DNA of 64,000 nt from Streptomyces xiamenensis (GCF_000993785.3 NZ_CP009922.3:5890001-5954000); one strand, 5' to 3'; positions 53,398 to 62,739 are shown, counted from the first letter of the stretch. Translations and numbers: made by a program. Notes: generated by a model from the letters alone, not told the origin.

Positions 53398-53881
53398 CCC
53401 GGGCATGGTGTCAGCACGCGGACCGACGCGGCCGGCCGGGGCGGATCCACCCGCCTGCTGCTCCGCCTTCGCCTTGCTGCCCGTCCTCACGATCCGGTCC
53501 CGCCGCGGCCCGAGACCCCAACTGCCCCGAGCTGTCGGCGAGGTGGCCGGCCGGGCCACGCGCCCTGCCTGGAGCCCCACCGCACTCGGAGGTGCGCGCG
53601 CGGCGGGAGGCGGGAGACCGTACCGTACCCACGCCGTCCGGCGGCGAGGGTTGACGGCGCCGGAGGGTGGTTCTACGTTCCCCTCACCGCCCCGACGGCC
53701 GGTGGAACGCATTCCGGAATCACGCGGACAGGACCGTCGCGATGACGAGCGGTCTCCCCACGCGCGGGCCGCGATGGGAGCGCTCCCGCGCCGCCGGTAC
53801 TGCGTCGTGTGCCGGCCGGCGCGGCGGACCGCTTCGGCGGCGACCGCGATCGCGCACTCCCGTACAGAAAAAGGTGACCCC
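53398..53881. other. intergenic region upstream of the GH43-like gene
   Basis: This gap of nearly 485 bases separates the alpha/beta hydrolase gene from the divergently transcribed glycosidase gene. Apart from the CebR-like operator at 53775, no gene or clear promoter element was recognised. Confidence 0.4.
53775..53788. promoter_or_regulatory. CebR-like operator
   Basis: TGGGAGCGCTCCCG differs by one end base from TGGGAGCGCTCCCA, the operator of the Streptomyces cello-oligosaccharide repressor CebR. It lies 94 bases upstream of the GH43-like gene, whose product acts on plant polysaccharide. Binding by CebR or a related LacI-family protein is a strong but untested inference. Confidence 0.75.
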
Positions 53882-55537
53882 ATGTCTGCTTCTGGAGATC
53901 CGCACCACCCGAGCCGGCGGCTGCTGCTGACCACGGCGACCGCGCTGGTCGCGGGAACCTCACTGCCCCTGGCCGGCGCCCACGCCGCTGCGGCCGCGTT
54001 ACCCGGCGCGGCTGCCCAGGAACCTCCGGGCGCCGCGGCGTCCTTCACGAACCCGCTCTTCTGGCAGGACTTCGCCGACATCGACGTGATCCGCGTCGGG
54101 GACACGTACTACTACTCGGCCTCGACGATGCACTACTCGCCCGGCGCACCGATCCTGCGCTCCTACGACCTGGTGAACTGGGAGTTCGCCGGCCACTCGG
54201 TGCCACGCCTGGACTTCGGCGCCAAGTACGACCTCAGCGGTGGCCGGGGCTATGTCCGGGGCGTCTGGGCCTCGTCCCTGGCCTACCGGCCGAGCAACCG
54301 CACCTTCTACTGGCTGGGCCAGATCGACTTCGCCCGCACCTACATCTACACCGCCACCTCCGTCGAGGGCCCCTGGAGCCGGCACGCCGAACTCCCGCAG
54401 GTCTACTTCGACGCCGGGCTGCTCGTCGACTCCGACGACACGATGTACGTCGCCTATGGCAACACCCAGATCCACGTCGCCCAGTTGTCCCCGGACGGAA
54501 GAAGCCAGGTCCGCTCCCAGCAGGTGTTCTCCACCCCGTCCAGCATCGGCACGCTGGAGGGCGCCCGCTTCTACAAGATCAACGGTGCCTACTACATCTT
54601 CCTGACCCGTCCGGCCAACGGCCAGTACATCCTGCGCTCCACCAGCGGGCCCTTCGGCCCCTATACCCTGCGCCAGATCCTGCTCGACCTGCCCGGGCCC
54701 ATCCCCGGCGGCGGCGTCCCCCACCAGGGCGGTCTGGTGCAGACCCAGAACGGCGACTGGTACTACCTTGCCTTCATCGACGCCTACCCCGGCGGGCGCG
54801 TCCCGGCTCTGGCCCCCATCACCTGGAGCGGCGACGGCTGGCCCCAGCTCCAGCTCGTGGGCGGCGCCTGGGGCGCCGCCTACCCCGTGCCGAACCTCCC
54901 GCCCCCGCCCCGCCAGGTCGAGCCCCTCACCGGTGTCGACACCTTCCCCGGCACCATCCTCACACCCAAGTGGGAGTGGAACCACAACCCCGACCCCGCC
55001 CACTACACCGTCAACAACGGGCTGACCCTGCGCGCCGCCACCGTCACCGGCGACCTCTACTCCGCCCGCAACACGCTCACCCACCGTGTGCCCGGCCCCA
55101 CGTCCACCGCGACCATCACCCTCGACCACCAGCAGATGCGTGACGGCGACCGCGTCGGCCTGGCCATGCTCCGCGACGCGTCCGCCTGGATCGGCCTCAA
55201 ACGCGACAACGGGGCCACCCGTCTCGTCATGGTCGACGGCCTCACCATGGACTCCAACTGGAACACCACCGGCACCGGCAGCGAACGCGCCACCGCCCCC
55301 GTCACCGGGACCCGGATCCAGCTGCGAGCCACCGCGGACATCCGCCCGGGCGCGGGCCGCCAGGCGCGTTTCTCCTACAGCACCGACGGCATCACCTTCA
55401 CCGGCCTCGGACCCGCCTTCACGCTCAACAACGCCTGGCAGTTCTTCATGGGCTACCGCTACGCCATCTTCAACCACGCCACGCAGGCGCTCGGCGGCGC
55501 GGTCACCGTCAACCGCTTCGAACTCACCACCCCCTGA
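53882..55537 (+). CDS. secreted GH43-like glycoside hydrolase
   Basis: A 551-residue exported protein. The Tat-type signal has a twin Arg (SRRLLLTTATALVAGTSLPL) and ends near residue 32. A five-bladed beta-propeller follows (about 50-340), with FADIDVIRVGDTYYYSAST carrying the likely catalytic base and YDLVNWEFAGHSVPRL, typical of GH43 xylosidases/arabinofuranosidases. The C-terminal 200 residues form a beta-sandwich like that found in several GH43 enzymes. ATG at 53882 with AAGGTG upstream. A broken esterase follows 53 bases later. Confidence 0.88.
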   Translation: MSASGDPHHPSRRLLLTTATALVAGTSLPLAGAHAAAAALPGAAAQEPPGAAASFTNPLFWQDFADIDVIRVGDTYYYSASTMHYSPGAPILRSYDLVNWEFAGHSVPRLDFGAKYDLSGGRGYVRGVWASSLAYRPSNRTFYWLGQIDFARTYIYTATSVEGPWSRHAELPQVYFDAGLLVDSDDTMYVAYGNTQIHVAQLSPDGRSQVRSQQVFSTPSSIGTLEGARFYKINGAYYIFLTRPANGQYILRSTSGPFGPYTLRQILLDLPGPIPGGGVPHQGGLVQTQNGDWYYLAFIDAYPGGRVPALAPITWSGDGWPQLQLVGGAWGAAYPVPNLPPPPRQVEPLTGVDTFPGTILTPKWEWNHNPDPAHYTVNNGLTLRAATVTGDLYSARNTLTHRVPGPTSTATITLDHQQMRDGDRVGLAMLRDASAWIGLKRDNGATRLVMVDGLTMDSNWNTTGTGSERATAPVTGTRIQLRATADIRPGAGRQARFSYSTDGITFTGLGPAFTLNNAWQFFMGYRYAIFNHATQALGGAVTVNRFELTTP

Positions 55538-55590
55538 CCAGGAGACACCCCCGCACCCCTCTGTCCCCCCACACCCCACGGAGTCATCCG

Positions 55591-56363
55591 ATGTCCCTGC
55601 GCAACCTTCTCCTCACCCCAGTCGCCCTCGCGGCAGCACTCGTCATGGCCACGGGCGGCCCAGCGGTGGGGGCGGGCAAAGCCACGGCACCTCCACGACC
55701 CCCGCCGCGGCCTCCGCCGGATGCGGCCAGGCGCCCACGCTGGGCGACGGCAACCACACCATCCAAAGCGGCGGCAAGAACCGCGGCTTCATCCTGGACG
55801 TCCCCGACGGCTACGACCCCAACCGCCCCCACCGGTTGGTCCTCGGCTTCCACTGGTGGGGCGGCACCGCCACCGATGTCGCCACGGGCCAGACCGTGGA
55901 GCGGGACGTCTGGTCCTACTACGGCCTCAAGCGACTGGCCGGCGACAGTACCGTCTTCGTCGCACCCCAGGGAATCGACAACGGCTGGCCCAACACCGGC
56001 GGCGAGGACGTCACCTTCGTCGACGACCTGCTGCGGCACGTCGAGGCGGACCTCTGCGTCGACACCGAAAGGCGATTCGCCCTCGGCTTCAGCTACGGCG
56101 GTGCCATGAGCTACTCCCTGGCCTGCTCCCGGCCCGACACCTTCCGCGCCGTCGCCGTCTACGGCGCACCCGGCCAGATCAGCGGATGCAGCGGCGGGAC
56201 CGGGGCCGTCGCCTACTTCGCGGCCCACGGCACCGGCGACAACATCGCCACCGGGCGCTCCCTGCGCGACCGGTTCGTTCAGAACAACGGCTGCGCCGCG
56301 CAGAACCCGCCCGAGCCCGCGCAGGGCAGCCTGGGGCACATCACCACCACCTACTCCGGGTGA
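55591..56363 (+). pseudogene. feruloyl esterase / PHB depolymerase-like gene, broken
   Basis: A signal peptide (MSLRNLLLTPVALAAALVMA) is encoded from 55591, but the mature protein (CGQAPTLGDGNHTI, HWWGGTATDV) lies in another frame, so an indel falls near 55660-55685. The nucleophile elbow GFSYGGAMS and an Asp-containing segment (AHGTGDNI) are present. Coding ends early at ITTTYSG, before the region where the family has its catalytic His. Probably non-functional. It follows the GH43-like gene, as a partner for arabinoxylan side chains would. Confidence 0.75.
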
Positions 56364-56450
56364 GCCGGCTGGTGGCGGTGGTGAAGCCTTTGGGGGTTCC
56401 TTCCGTGGCGGCTTCTGGTCCTCCTTCCCCTCACTCCCCGGTAGAAATCG

Positions 56451-56493
56451 CACGGTTGATGTCGGGTCGATATCGGACCCGACATCGACCGTG
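56451..56493. terminator. 18-bp near-perfect hairpin
   Basis: The 18 bases at 56451-56468 (starting CACGGTTGATG) pair with 56476-56493 (starting GACCCGACATC) with a single G-T mismatch and a seven-base loop. It is the strongest hairpin in this part of the window and lies after the broken esterase gene. A terminator is likely; an operator is possible. Confidence 0.6.
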
Positions 56494-56559
56494 AGACAGC
56501 CCCAGGCGGGTTCTCTCATTCCCGCCGCATCACGGTTCGCGAGCCCGTAACCTGTGGCC

Positions 56560-56838
56560 ATGCCGAAGGAGACACCGGAAGCGAAGCGGGCCCGGAAGGC
56601 TAGAGCGAAGGCTGCGGCCCGCGAGCGTGCAGCCCGCATCATGGCGGGCTTGATGCCGCCGCCCCATCCCCATCCCCAGCCGCAGCCACGGCGCTCCTCG
56701 AGGTTCAAGGTGGTACAGGCCCAGCCCGAGAAGCCTGCGCGGGCACTGATCCCGCCGCAGGACACACCACTGCCCGAACGCGACCGCGAGCAGTACGCCG
56801 ACAACGCCCCCGGGGCCTGGGTCAAGCCAAACGCATAG
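56560..56838 (+). CDS. small basic hypothetical protein
   Basis: A 92-residue protein. The N-terminal 35 residues are Lys/Arg/Ala-rich and helical (EAKRARKARAKAAARERAAR). A His/Pro stretch and a Pro-rich tail ending GAWVKPNA follow. No family recognised. ATG 56560 or the GTG two codons upstream could start it; there is no Shine-Dalgarno, and TAACCT close upstream could serve a leaderless transcript. Its status as a gene is uncertain. Confidence 0.4.
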   Translation: MPKETPEAKRARKARAKAAARERAARIMAGLMPPPHPHPQPQPRRSSRFKVVQAQPEKPARALIPPQDTPLPERDREQYADNAPGAWVKPNA

Positions 56839-57059
56839 GTCATCCCTGCCGCGCGTCAGGTACTCATCCCTGCTGGCAGCGACAGCCGATACCGTGCCGC
56901 TGAACCGACCGCTTCCCACCACATGACCGGCCACAGCAACGCCCTCCGGTACGGGCCCGCACGACCATCCGGCACCGCGCGCCTTCCGGTGGTGATGACC
57001 AGGGATTTGCCCCAAGGCGGCATCGGCCACCACGGCCCCCGGCCGCCTGCACCTCCACG

Positions 57060-57545
57060 ACACCCCCGGTCCGGTGGTACCGGCGGCCACAGGGGAACAC
57101 CGGCCCGGCCGGGGCAGCGTGCTGCTGTCGGAGTGCGCTCGCGTCATCCCGGACGGGCCGGGGCCGGCCTGCGACGATCCGCAGGAGACAGTAGCGGTGG
57201 TGCTGGACCGGCTGGACGCCGGCGAGCGGGAGCGGGTGCCGGCGCGGGCCGCGCATGTCAGGGAGGTGCTCACCGGATTCCGCAGCGGCAGCGGGGAACT
57301 GCCGGCCGCGGGGGAGCCCCGTGCTGCCTGGGCGGCGGGGGAGCCGACGAGAGTGTCGGTACGCGGCGAGGACGGCCGAGTTCGAGGTGGCGACCCGCAC
57401 GGTCAAGCGGGTGGGTCGCGGCCTTCCGCCAGGACGGCGAGGCGGGTCTGGTGCCGGCCCGCAGCGGGCCGCGCTCGGGCACCGCAACGGGGAGATGTCG
57501 TCCGAGGCCGCTGCCCGGGAGGTGCTGTCCGGTCTCCTGCGTTTC
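57060..57545 (+). pseudogene. degenerate Mu/IS481-like transposase N-terminal fragment
   Basis: VVLDRLDAGERERVPARAAH followed by VREVLTGFRSGS and PGEPRA is one frame of a transposase N-terminal region. After a frame change, RTVKR and then WVAAFRQDGEAGLVPARSGP complete the helix-turn-helix segment. At least two frameshifts are needed to join them, and the catalytic part is missing. The fragment ends against the HAD hydrolase gene. The bases from 56839 to 57059 show no gene. Confidence 0.6.
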
Positions 57546-58176
57546 AACGGTCCAGCAGGACGGCCAGTGCCTCACGCAGATCAGCAGGTTCGCGGTAATG
57601 CACACCTGTCATCCCGAGCCTGACCGCGGCTTCCACATTCTCAAGCCGGTCGTCCACGAACAGGCACCGGTCCAGGGCAACCCCCGCCTGCCCGGCCGCG
57701 ATCTCATAGATCTTCTGGTCCGGCTTGGCCACTCCCACCCGGGCACTGCTGATGACGTGATCGGCGAAACCGGCGAGCCCCAGCGACACCAGGTCGTCCT
57801 CCAGTTCCACGGTCGCATTGGTCACCAGTACCAAGGGCACGTGCGTCCGCACCTGAACAAGCATGTCGACCACGACACTGTCGGCATGGAACGGCGCGTT
57901 GGCAAGCGCCGTCCCCAGCTCGCGCGCCTGGGCCTCGGGTATCTGACCAGCGAGGCCCACCACAATGGACTCCACCCACTGCTCCTTGGTGATCTCGCCG
58001 AGGAGCAGCGGGAGGTCTGTCTCCGGCGCGAACGCCACTCTCTGGGTGGTCCCCTCCGCCAGCCCGGCGCGGCGCTCCAGGCTCGCCAGTTCCCTCGTGT
58101 CATAGAAGCGGATCACGTTGTCGAGGTCGCACAGCACTGCGTCGAAGGGTCTGCTGGAGATCTTGGAAGGCGTCAC
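57544..58176 (-). CDS. HAD superfamily hydrolase
   Basis: A 210-residue phosphatase-like protein. Motif I is FDAVLCDLDNVIRFYD with the nucleophile Asp, motif II LVLVTNATVEL, motif III VGVAKPDQKIYEIA and motif IV CLFVDDRLENVEAA. Motif I has Asn in place of the usual second-Asp context (DLDN), though DxD is retained as Asp-Leu-Asp. Likely a small-molecule phosphatase or dehalogenase-like enzyme. GTG at 58176 with AAGGG close upstream. Confidence 0.88.
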   Translation of the reverse strand: MTPSKISSRPFDAVLCDLDNVIRFYDTRELASLERRAGLAEGTTQRVAFAPETDLPLLLGEITKEQWVESIVVGLAGQIPEAQARELGTALANAPFHADSVVVDMLVQVRTHVPLVLVTNATVELEDDLVSLGLAGFADHVISSARVGVAKPDQKIYEIAAGQAGVALDRCLFVDDRLENVEAAVRLGMTGVHYREPADLREALAVLLDR

Positions 58177-58299
58177 GGCCCTTGAGTAGCACAGCAGCGC
58201 GCCATTGATGCTTCCGGTTGAGCGAGACAGGAAGTCATCCAAACTTCGTTCGATCAGGCAGAGCATGCCCTGCCACCACCGGCCTCGCAGGGAGGCGCG

Positions 58300-58538
58300 A
58301 TGATGCAGATCACCCTCGACAAGAAGAAGGACGCCGGCCCGAACAGCGATCCCCTCCAGCGCTCGCAGATCGGTTGGAGCGACGGGCTGTGCGACCAGCA
58401 ACTCCACGACATCGCCCGCGGCGTCTGGGTCATGCCCGGATCACGCGTCGAACGAGAGCCGTCCGCGGTCATCAACAGCGGCAGGAGCATCCGCCAGGCC
58501 ATAGAGATCGGGTCGTGGACGGGGTGCACGAGGCCTAG
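58300..58538 (+). pseudogene. short hypothetical gene with frameshift
   Basis: From ATG 58300 the translation MMQITLDKKKDAGPNSDPLQ, then LHDIARGVWVMPGSRVERE and SIRQAIEI reads like a real protein. The continuation DRVVDGVHEA fits in another frame ending at 58538. I do not know the family. A single indel near 58508 would explain the break. Confidence 0.45.
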
Positions 58539-58540
58539 GA

Positions 58541-59484
58541 TGCAGCCTTCGAATGCCTCTGATGAGGCAGCAGCACAAGCAGCAGGTCACCGCGGTCCCG
58601 AATGACACCGGCGACGCGAACCCACACCCAGCAGGCCCCCAACCCCACACACCCAGCCAGCACACCCCACCCCGACCCCATGCCAACACCACCAGACACA
58701 CGCCCCCCCGCGGCTCGCCGGGGACACCGGCGGTCAGTCACCACACCGGCCCGGCCGTGCTCGGGTGCGCCTCGCCGACGGACACTAGTCACAACACCAA
58801 GCCGCGCCACGTGACTCGGACGCGAGTTCGGGTTCGCTGTGGCGGCGAGCAGAAGACGCTCAAAGGTGGCGCGGGCGCCGGTAGGGGGCCAGCCGTCGTG
58901 CTGGTGCCCGGCATCGGAAATCCAACCCGGGTCGGACCCGCGCGCCGCGCCTGTCGGCCAACGCGATGACCGGACAGACACAGGTCAGCCCACCGCACAG
59001 AGCGCTCCCTGCTCCGCCCCGCCCCCCGGCAGCAAGCAGACAGCACCTCACTGTCCGCTGTCGGAACATGACCTCTCGTGTACTGGATACAGGGGCGACC
59101 TTCCCTCGCTATCTCCGGTGGCCGGCTGATGTTCACGGACACCGCCGCCGATGTCGAGGGTCCGCGGATGGTGGTGTCGTGGCCGGGTGAGCAGCAGGTG
59201 TCCGCCGTGGTGTGCCGGCGTCGTCACATTCCGGCCCCCGGCCCCGCCGTTCGTCTCGACCGCGGGCACGCCCTGCGCCTGGAGCGCTGTGAGGGGTTTT
59301 GAGGGCCGCGTGTGGGCCTGAACCCGGGCCCCGGTGTCGTCCCGGGCACCGCCGACGTGTGCGCCCCGCTGCCCGGCGAGGAGCACGGCGACGTCCGCAC
59401 CGAACACACCCGGGCCCGGACCCTGGCGTTCCTGCCCGAGGAGACACCCGGCGTCGGCACCGGCGACGTCGAGCGCCTGGGCGT
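58541..59484. other. about 940 bases without a confident gene
   Basis: C-rich low-complexity DNA at 58600-58700 is followed by frames with scattered protein-like text (for example LMFTDTAADVEGPRMVVSWP from about 59126, and GEEHGDVRTEHTRARTLAFL from about 59375). No single frame keeps coding character and no start sites are convincing. It is probably decayed coding sequence. Confidence 0.35.
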
Positions 59485-60021
59485 TCACCGCGGTGACTGC
59501 CCCGCCGCTGTTCCACGGCCTGCCGGTCCTCCCGGCCGATCGGCCCCTGGAGATGAAGGCGCCGCGCGGGTATCGGTGGCGGCCCGCTGGCGACGGCGCA
59601 TCTCGCCGACGCTGTGCCGGAACTGCGGGTCCATGCTTGCCCATGATGCCAGCGGTGCCGGCAGGCGGAGCAGCGAGCTGTCGGTCAGCTCGAGCTGGAC
59701 CTCATAGTGCTCGGCTCCCACGACGGTGATGGCCACGATGTCTGTCCAGGGGTGGAATCGCCGCCGCCAAGGCCGCTGGATCCGGAGCCCGCCGGCTTCG
59801 AGCACGGTACGGGTCAACGCCAAGTCGAAAGAGACGAGCGCCGGGTAGATGGTGCAGGCCGCGAAGAACACCGAGAAGATGACCGCCCGCAAGAAAGGCC
59901 AGTCGGGGTAGAACCCCCAGACCGTCAGCTGCCCCAGCACCGTGAGGAGGGAAAAGAACGCGCCCGTGGCCAGCCACAGCCGACGGTCCGGCCGACGGTA
60001 CTCGATGTCCTCCACGGACAC
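59485..60021 (-). CDS. PH-domain-like two-helix membrane protein
   Basis: A protein of about 178 residues. VEDIEYRRPDRRLWLATGAF leads into two membrane helices (about 15-35 and 42-62). A soluble domain follows with LTRTVLEAGGLRIQRP and WTDIVAITVV, the strand pattern of bacterial PH (DUF2581-type) domains. The C-terminal tail is Ala/Gly/Pro-rich. GTG 60021 or 60015 could be the start; no good Shine-Dalgarno is seen. Function unknown. Confidence 0.65.
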   Translation of the reverse strand: MSVEDIEYRRPDRRLWLATGAFFSLLTVLGQLTVWGFYPDWPFLRAVIFSVFFAACTIYPALVSFDLALTRTVLEAGGLRIQRPWRRRFHPWTDIVAITVVGAEHYEVQLELTDSSLLRLPAPLASWASMDPQFRHSVGEMRRRQRAATDTRAAPSSPGADRPGGPAGRGTAAGQSPR

Positions 60022-60183
60022 GGAGTGTACGCAGACCGCCTGGCACCACGACGTGCCGAGGGAACTGCCCGACCGATAGCCGTGAGGGCGGCACCCGAGT
60101 ACGCCGCCGATCGACCACGGCAACCGACGGCGTCGGCCGCCACCCGCTGCTCCCGGGCCGCCGCCTCCCGCAGGGCCTCGGTA

Positions 60184-60408
60184 CTAGCGTGTCGCGAGCC
60201 CTTGCAGCAGGGCGGCGTTCCGCGCCAGCAATGCCCGCTCCTCCTCCCTCAGTTCCGCCAGTGACTTGCGGACGTCTGTCGGGTGTGCGCGGTGCGTGAA
60301 CAGGTTCTGCTGTGTTCGGGTGGGTGGGGGCAGCACGTTCTCCCGCACGAAGGCATCCAGTCTTGCCAGGCTGTCCCGTTCACACTGCCGCACACCACAG
60401 GGGTGCAC
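60184..60408 (-). CDS. short hypothetical protein, possibly an N-terminally truncated gene
   Basis: A 74-residue frame with good coding character: SLARLDAFVRENVLPPPTRT, then DVRKSLAELREEERALLARN, a Glu/Arg-rich helix. Upstream in another frame (60410-60568) the text VELDDAAPASRGPEF also looks coding, so a longer gene may have been split by a frameshift. No family recognised. Confidence 0.4.
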   Translation of the reverse strand: MHPCGVRQCERDSLARLDAFVRENVLPPPTRTQQNLFTHRAHPTDVRKSLAELREEERALLARNAALLQGLATR

Positions 60409-61290
60409 GGCCAGCTCGCCGGCTCTCGCCGACCGGCTCCGGCTGCTGCGCCCGGTCGCGGTCCGCGACGCTCACCAGGGCCTCGCTCACCGCCGTTACA
60501 CCCTCCGCCCGCCCGTCCACGAACTCCGGGCCTCGAGAAGCTGGCGCCGCGTCGTCAAGCTCGACCACCCCCTCTGCAGGCCCCGGCGACCGCGCCGGCC
60601 TCCAGACGCCCAGGACACCGCTGCCGCGTCGCCCGCCTCCGCCCTTGCTGCGCCCCGCCCCCGCGCCGGCAGCCGAACCGACTCCGCCACCGTCCCGCGT
60701 CTTCGGCCGGTGGGCGGCTGTCAGTCTGGTTGTGTACCGCTGTCTGACGCCAGCTTGGGCTCACCGACCACACCCCCAGCCACGCCCACCACACCGTCCC
60801 GCATACCTGACTCGACACCAACCGCCTGCCCGCCCCCGACCAACTGCTGCGCCCGTCCGGGCGCCCGCGCTATGAACACCCCCGCAGACCACCGACGACC
60901 TGGCGGCCGGCCCGCACACACAACTCTCCGCCGCGGCCTGGTGGCAGAGCCTGGCTTTCGGCCAGCTGGCTCTGTACACGAGAACGGGAGTCGCCTCTCG
61001 ACGGCTTCGCAAGTCACCGCGTCACCCTGTCGCTTGATCAATCTCGATGAGTTCGGGAGTCACCGAGCGCCTGCGTCTGAACCGTCCATGACCAAGTGGC
61101 CTTGGCAGCTCAATGGATCACGCGGGCAACCACTCGCTGAGCGGGCCATGGACCGGATCACAGACACGACCCTCAGGGCGCCGGAGCTGGAGCCGGCCCG
61201 CCGTCCGTCCAGCAGAGCCGTTGTCACAGGCAGCGGCGACATTGCAACTCAGCACACAACCAAGACAGGTTGCAGGAAAAGGGAGCGGCA
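60409..61290. other. about 880 bases without an intact gene
   Basis: Several overlapping frames are open, but none shows motifs or a good start. A minus-strand stretch at 60410-60568 may be the 5' part of the neighbouring short gene. The rest shows nothing I can support. Confidence 0.35.
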
Positions 61291-61716
61291 ATGGCCGTCG
61301 AAGTGGAGTACGCGCAGGCGTGGGACCTGGAAACTTGTGCGCCCTGGCGGCCGATATCCGCCGAACAGGCCCGGGAGCGGGATACCGCAAGCTTCCATAC
61401 GTGGTCGTGTACCGGGCCCCGGGCCGAAAGGCTCCGCTGGAAGTCCGGCTCGTCTCCTGGCGGGACCACTACGTCGGGCTATGGGTCTATGACACCCAGG
61501 GCCGCCGCACCTACGACCTGGACATGCAGCTGCTGGAGGGCCCGTCGCGGCTGCTGCGCCGTTCACACAGAGGGCGTCTACGCCACTGATCACCGGGAGG
61601 CCCTGTTGCCGCAGTTGTATCGGTCTGCTGTGGAAGAGTCCATATGGGCTGCAAGCCCGCGAGTCGGCTGCCTCCGCAGACCTCGCAGGGAAATCCCTCA
61701 CACCGACCCGACCTGA
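61291..61716 (+). pseudogene. hypothetical gene with two compensating frameshifts
   Basis: ATG 61291 has AGGGAG upstream and begins MAVEVEYAQAWDLETCAPWR. At about 61395 coding character moves to another frame (LPYVVVYRAPGRKAPLEVRL, then VSWRDHYVGLWVYDTQGRRT). Near 61560 it returns to the first frame (VHTEGVYATDHREALL). The two indels compensate. No family recognised. It is a broken gene, or sequence errors are present. Confidence 0.5.
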
Positions 61717-62300
61717 GTACCCACGGGTCGTAGTGGGCTGATTGCCTCGGTCAGCGCTGCTTCCAGATAGTCCGTACGCCCGGTCGTCTGGAGCATCACG
61801 ACCCCGCCCTGGACGGCGGTCAGGATGCTGCGCGCACGACCGAGTGCCGCGTCTCGTCCAGCGGACGTCACCGTCTCCACACCGCGCACGAGCGCCGCCT
61901 CCCACTTGTCGTAGAGAGAGGAGACGACTGCGCGAGTCTGCGGGGAGGATTTGCCCAGTTCCGCGGTGAGGCTGCCGAGGGGGCAGCGCTGCCCCAGTTC
62001 CGTGTAGTGGGTGACCACCGCGTGCTGCCAATCCTGCCAGGACTCCCACGTCGAAAGATCGCCCAGGAACGGCTGCTGCGCCTCCAGGACCTGGCAGGCC
62101 TCGTACTCGGTGACGGCTGCCAGAATGTCGGACCTGCCCTCGGGAAAGTAGTGGAACAGTTGGCTCTTGCTGGTCGCTGTGGCCACCCGTACATCGTCGA
62201 GCGACGTGCCGGCTATCCCCTTCTCCCGGATCAGAAGCGCCGCGGCAACAACGATGCGCTGTCGAGTCGCCCTGCCCTTCGCAGTCAGCCCCTTCTTCAT
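61698..62300 (-). CDS. TetR family regulator (LmrA/YxaF-like)
   Basis: A 200-residue repressor. TRQRIVVAAALLIREKGIAG, then SLDDVRVATATSKSQLFHYF is the helix-turn-helix. The C-terminal domain contains RCPLGSLTAELGKSSPQTR, typical of the LmrA/YxaF branch. ATG at 62300 (GTG 62306 also possible). It is divergent from the SnoaL-like and epoxide hydrolase genes, and three matching inverted repeats lie between them, one of them 22 bases from its own start, consistent with autorepression. Confidence 0.9.
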   Translation of the reverse strand: MKKGLTAKGRATRQRIVVAAALLIREKGIAGTSLDDVRVATATSKSQLFHYFPEGRSDILAAVTEYEACQVLEAQQPFLGDLSTWESWQDWQHAVVTHYTELGQRCPLGSLTAELGKSSPQTRAVVSSLYDKWEAALVRGVETVTSAGRDAALGRARSILTAVQGGVVMLQTTGRTDYLEAALTEAISPLRPVGTQVGSV

Positions 62301-62321
62301 CTTCACATCATCGCACACTTT

Positions 62322-62337
62322 TGGACTCTTTGGTCCA
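62322..62337. promoter_or_regulatory. TetR operator candidate 1
   Basis: TGGACT-CTTT-GGTCCA, an imperfect 16-bp inverted repeat directly upstream of the TetR gene start. It shares half-site and four-base spacer with the sites at 62591 and 62628. Confidence 0.75.
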
Positions 62338-62590
62338 CCCTTGAGTCCGTAGCGGCACTCCGAATCGCCTCCAGGGCTGGACGGCCACGTCGGCTGCTCC
62401 GCCGAATGGGCCCCGCCTGCTGCTTCCGCCACCTGGAATTCCCGTACCGACTCGCCGCGCACCTTGCACCGTCCGGAGACTTGCCGCGGCTTCGTCCGGC
62501 ACGCATGCCGCGTCTGTCGGCAGCCTGCTTGGCGCGAGTGCTGCTGCATGACGCAGCCAGTCGGACCCGGTGGCCGGCGTCCCTCATGTT

Positions 62591-62606
62591 TGGACTTGCC
62601 AGTCCA
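62591..62606. promoter_or_regulatory. TetR operator candidate 2
   Basis: TGGACT-TGCC-AGTCCA, a perfect 16-bp inverted repeat about 130 bases upstream of the SnoaL-like gene. It is the second of three related sites. Confidence 0.75.
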
Positions 62607-62627
62607 GTTTTGGGGATGCATGATGAA

Positions 62628-62643
62628 TGGACCAAACGGTCCA
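62628..62643. promoter_or_regulatory. TetR operator candidate 3
   Basis: TGGACC-AAAC-GGTCCA, a perfect 16-bp inverted repeat about 95 bases upstream of the SnoaL-like gene. It starts 37 bases after the start of site 2, so two dimers could bind close together on nearby faces of the DNA. Confidence 0.75.
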
Positions 62644-62739
62644 CAGAGGCTCGGGGCACCCCGGTGGTGGCCGCATCACAGGTTGCTTGGTCGCCGGCCC
62701 ACGGTGCCACGCGCATGACGTCAAGAAGGAAGATCGATC

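Noticed and set aside
58553..58969. Pro/His/Thr-rich frame as a secreted or mucin-like protein
   Set aside because: The composition follows from a C-rich low-complexity stretch. There is no signal peptide, no ribosome binding site and no sustained coding pattern.
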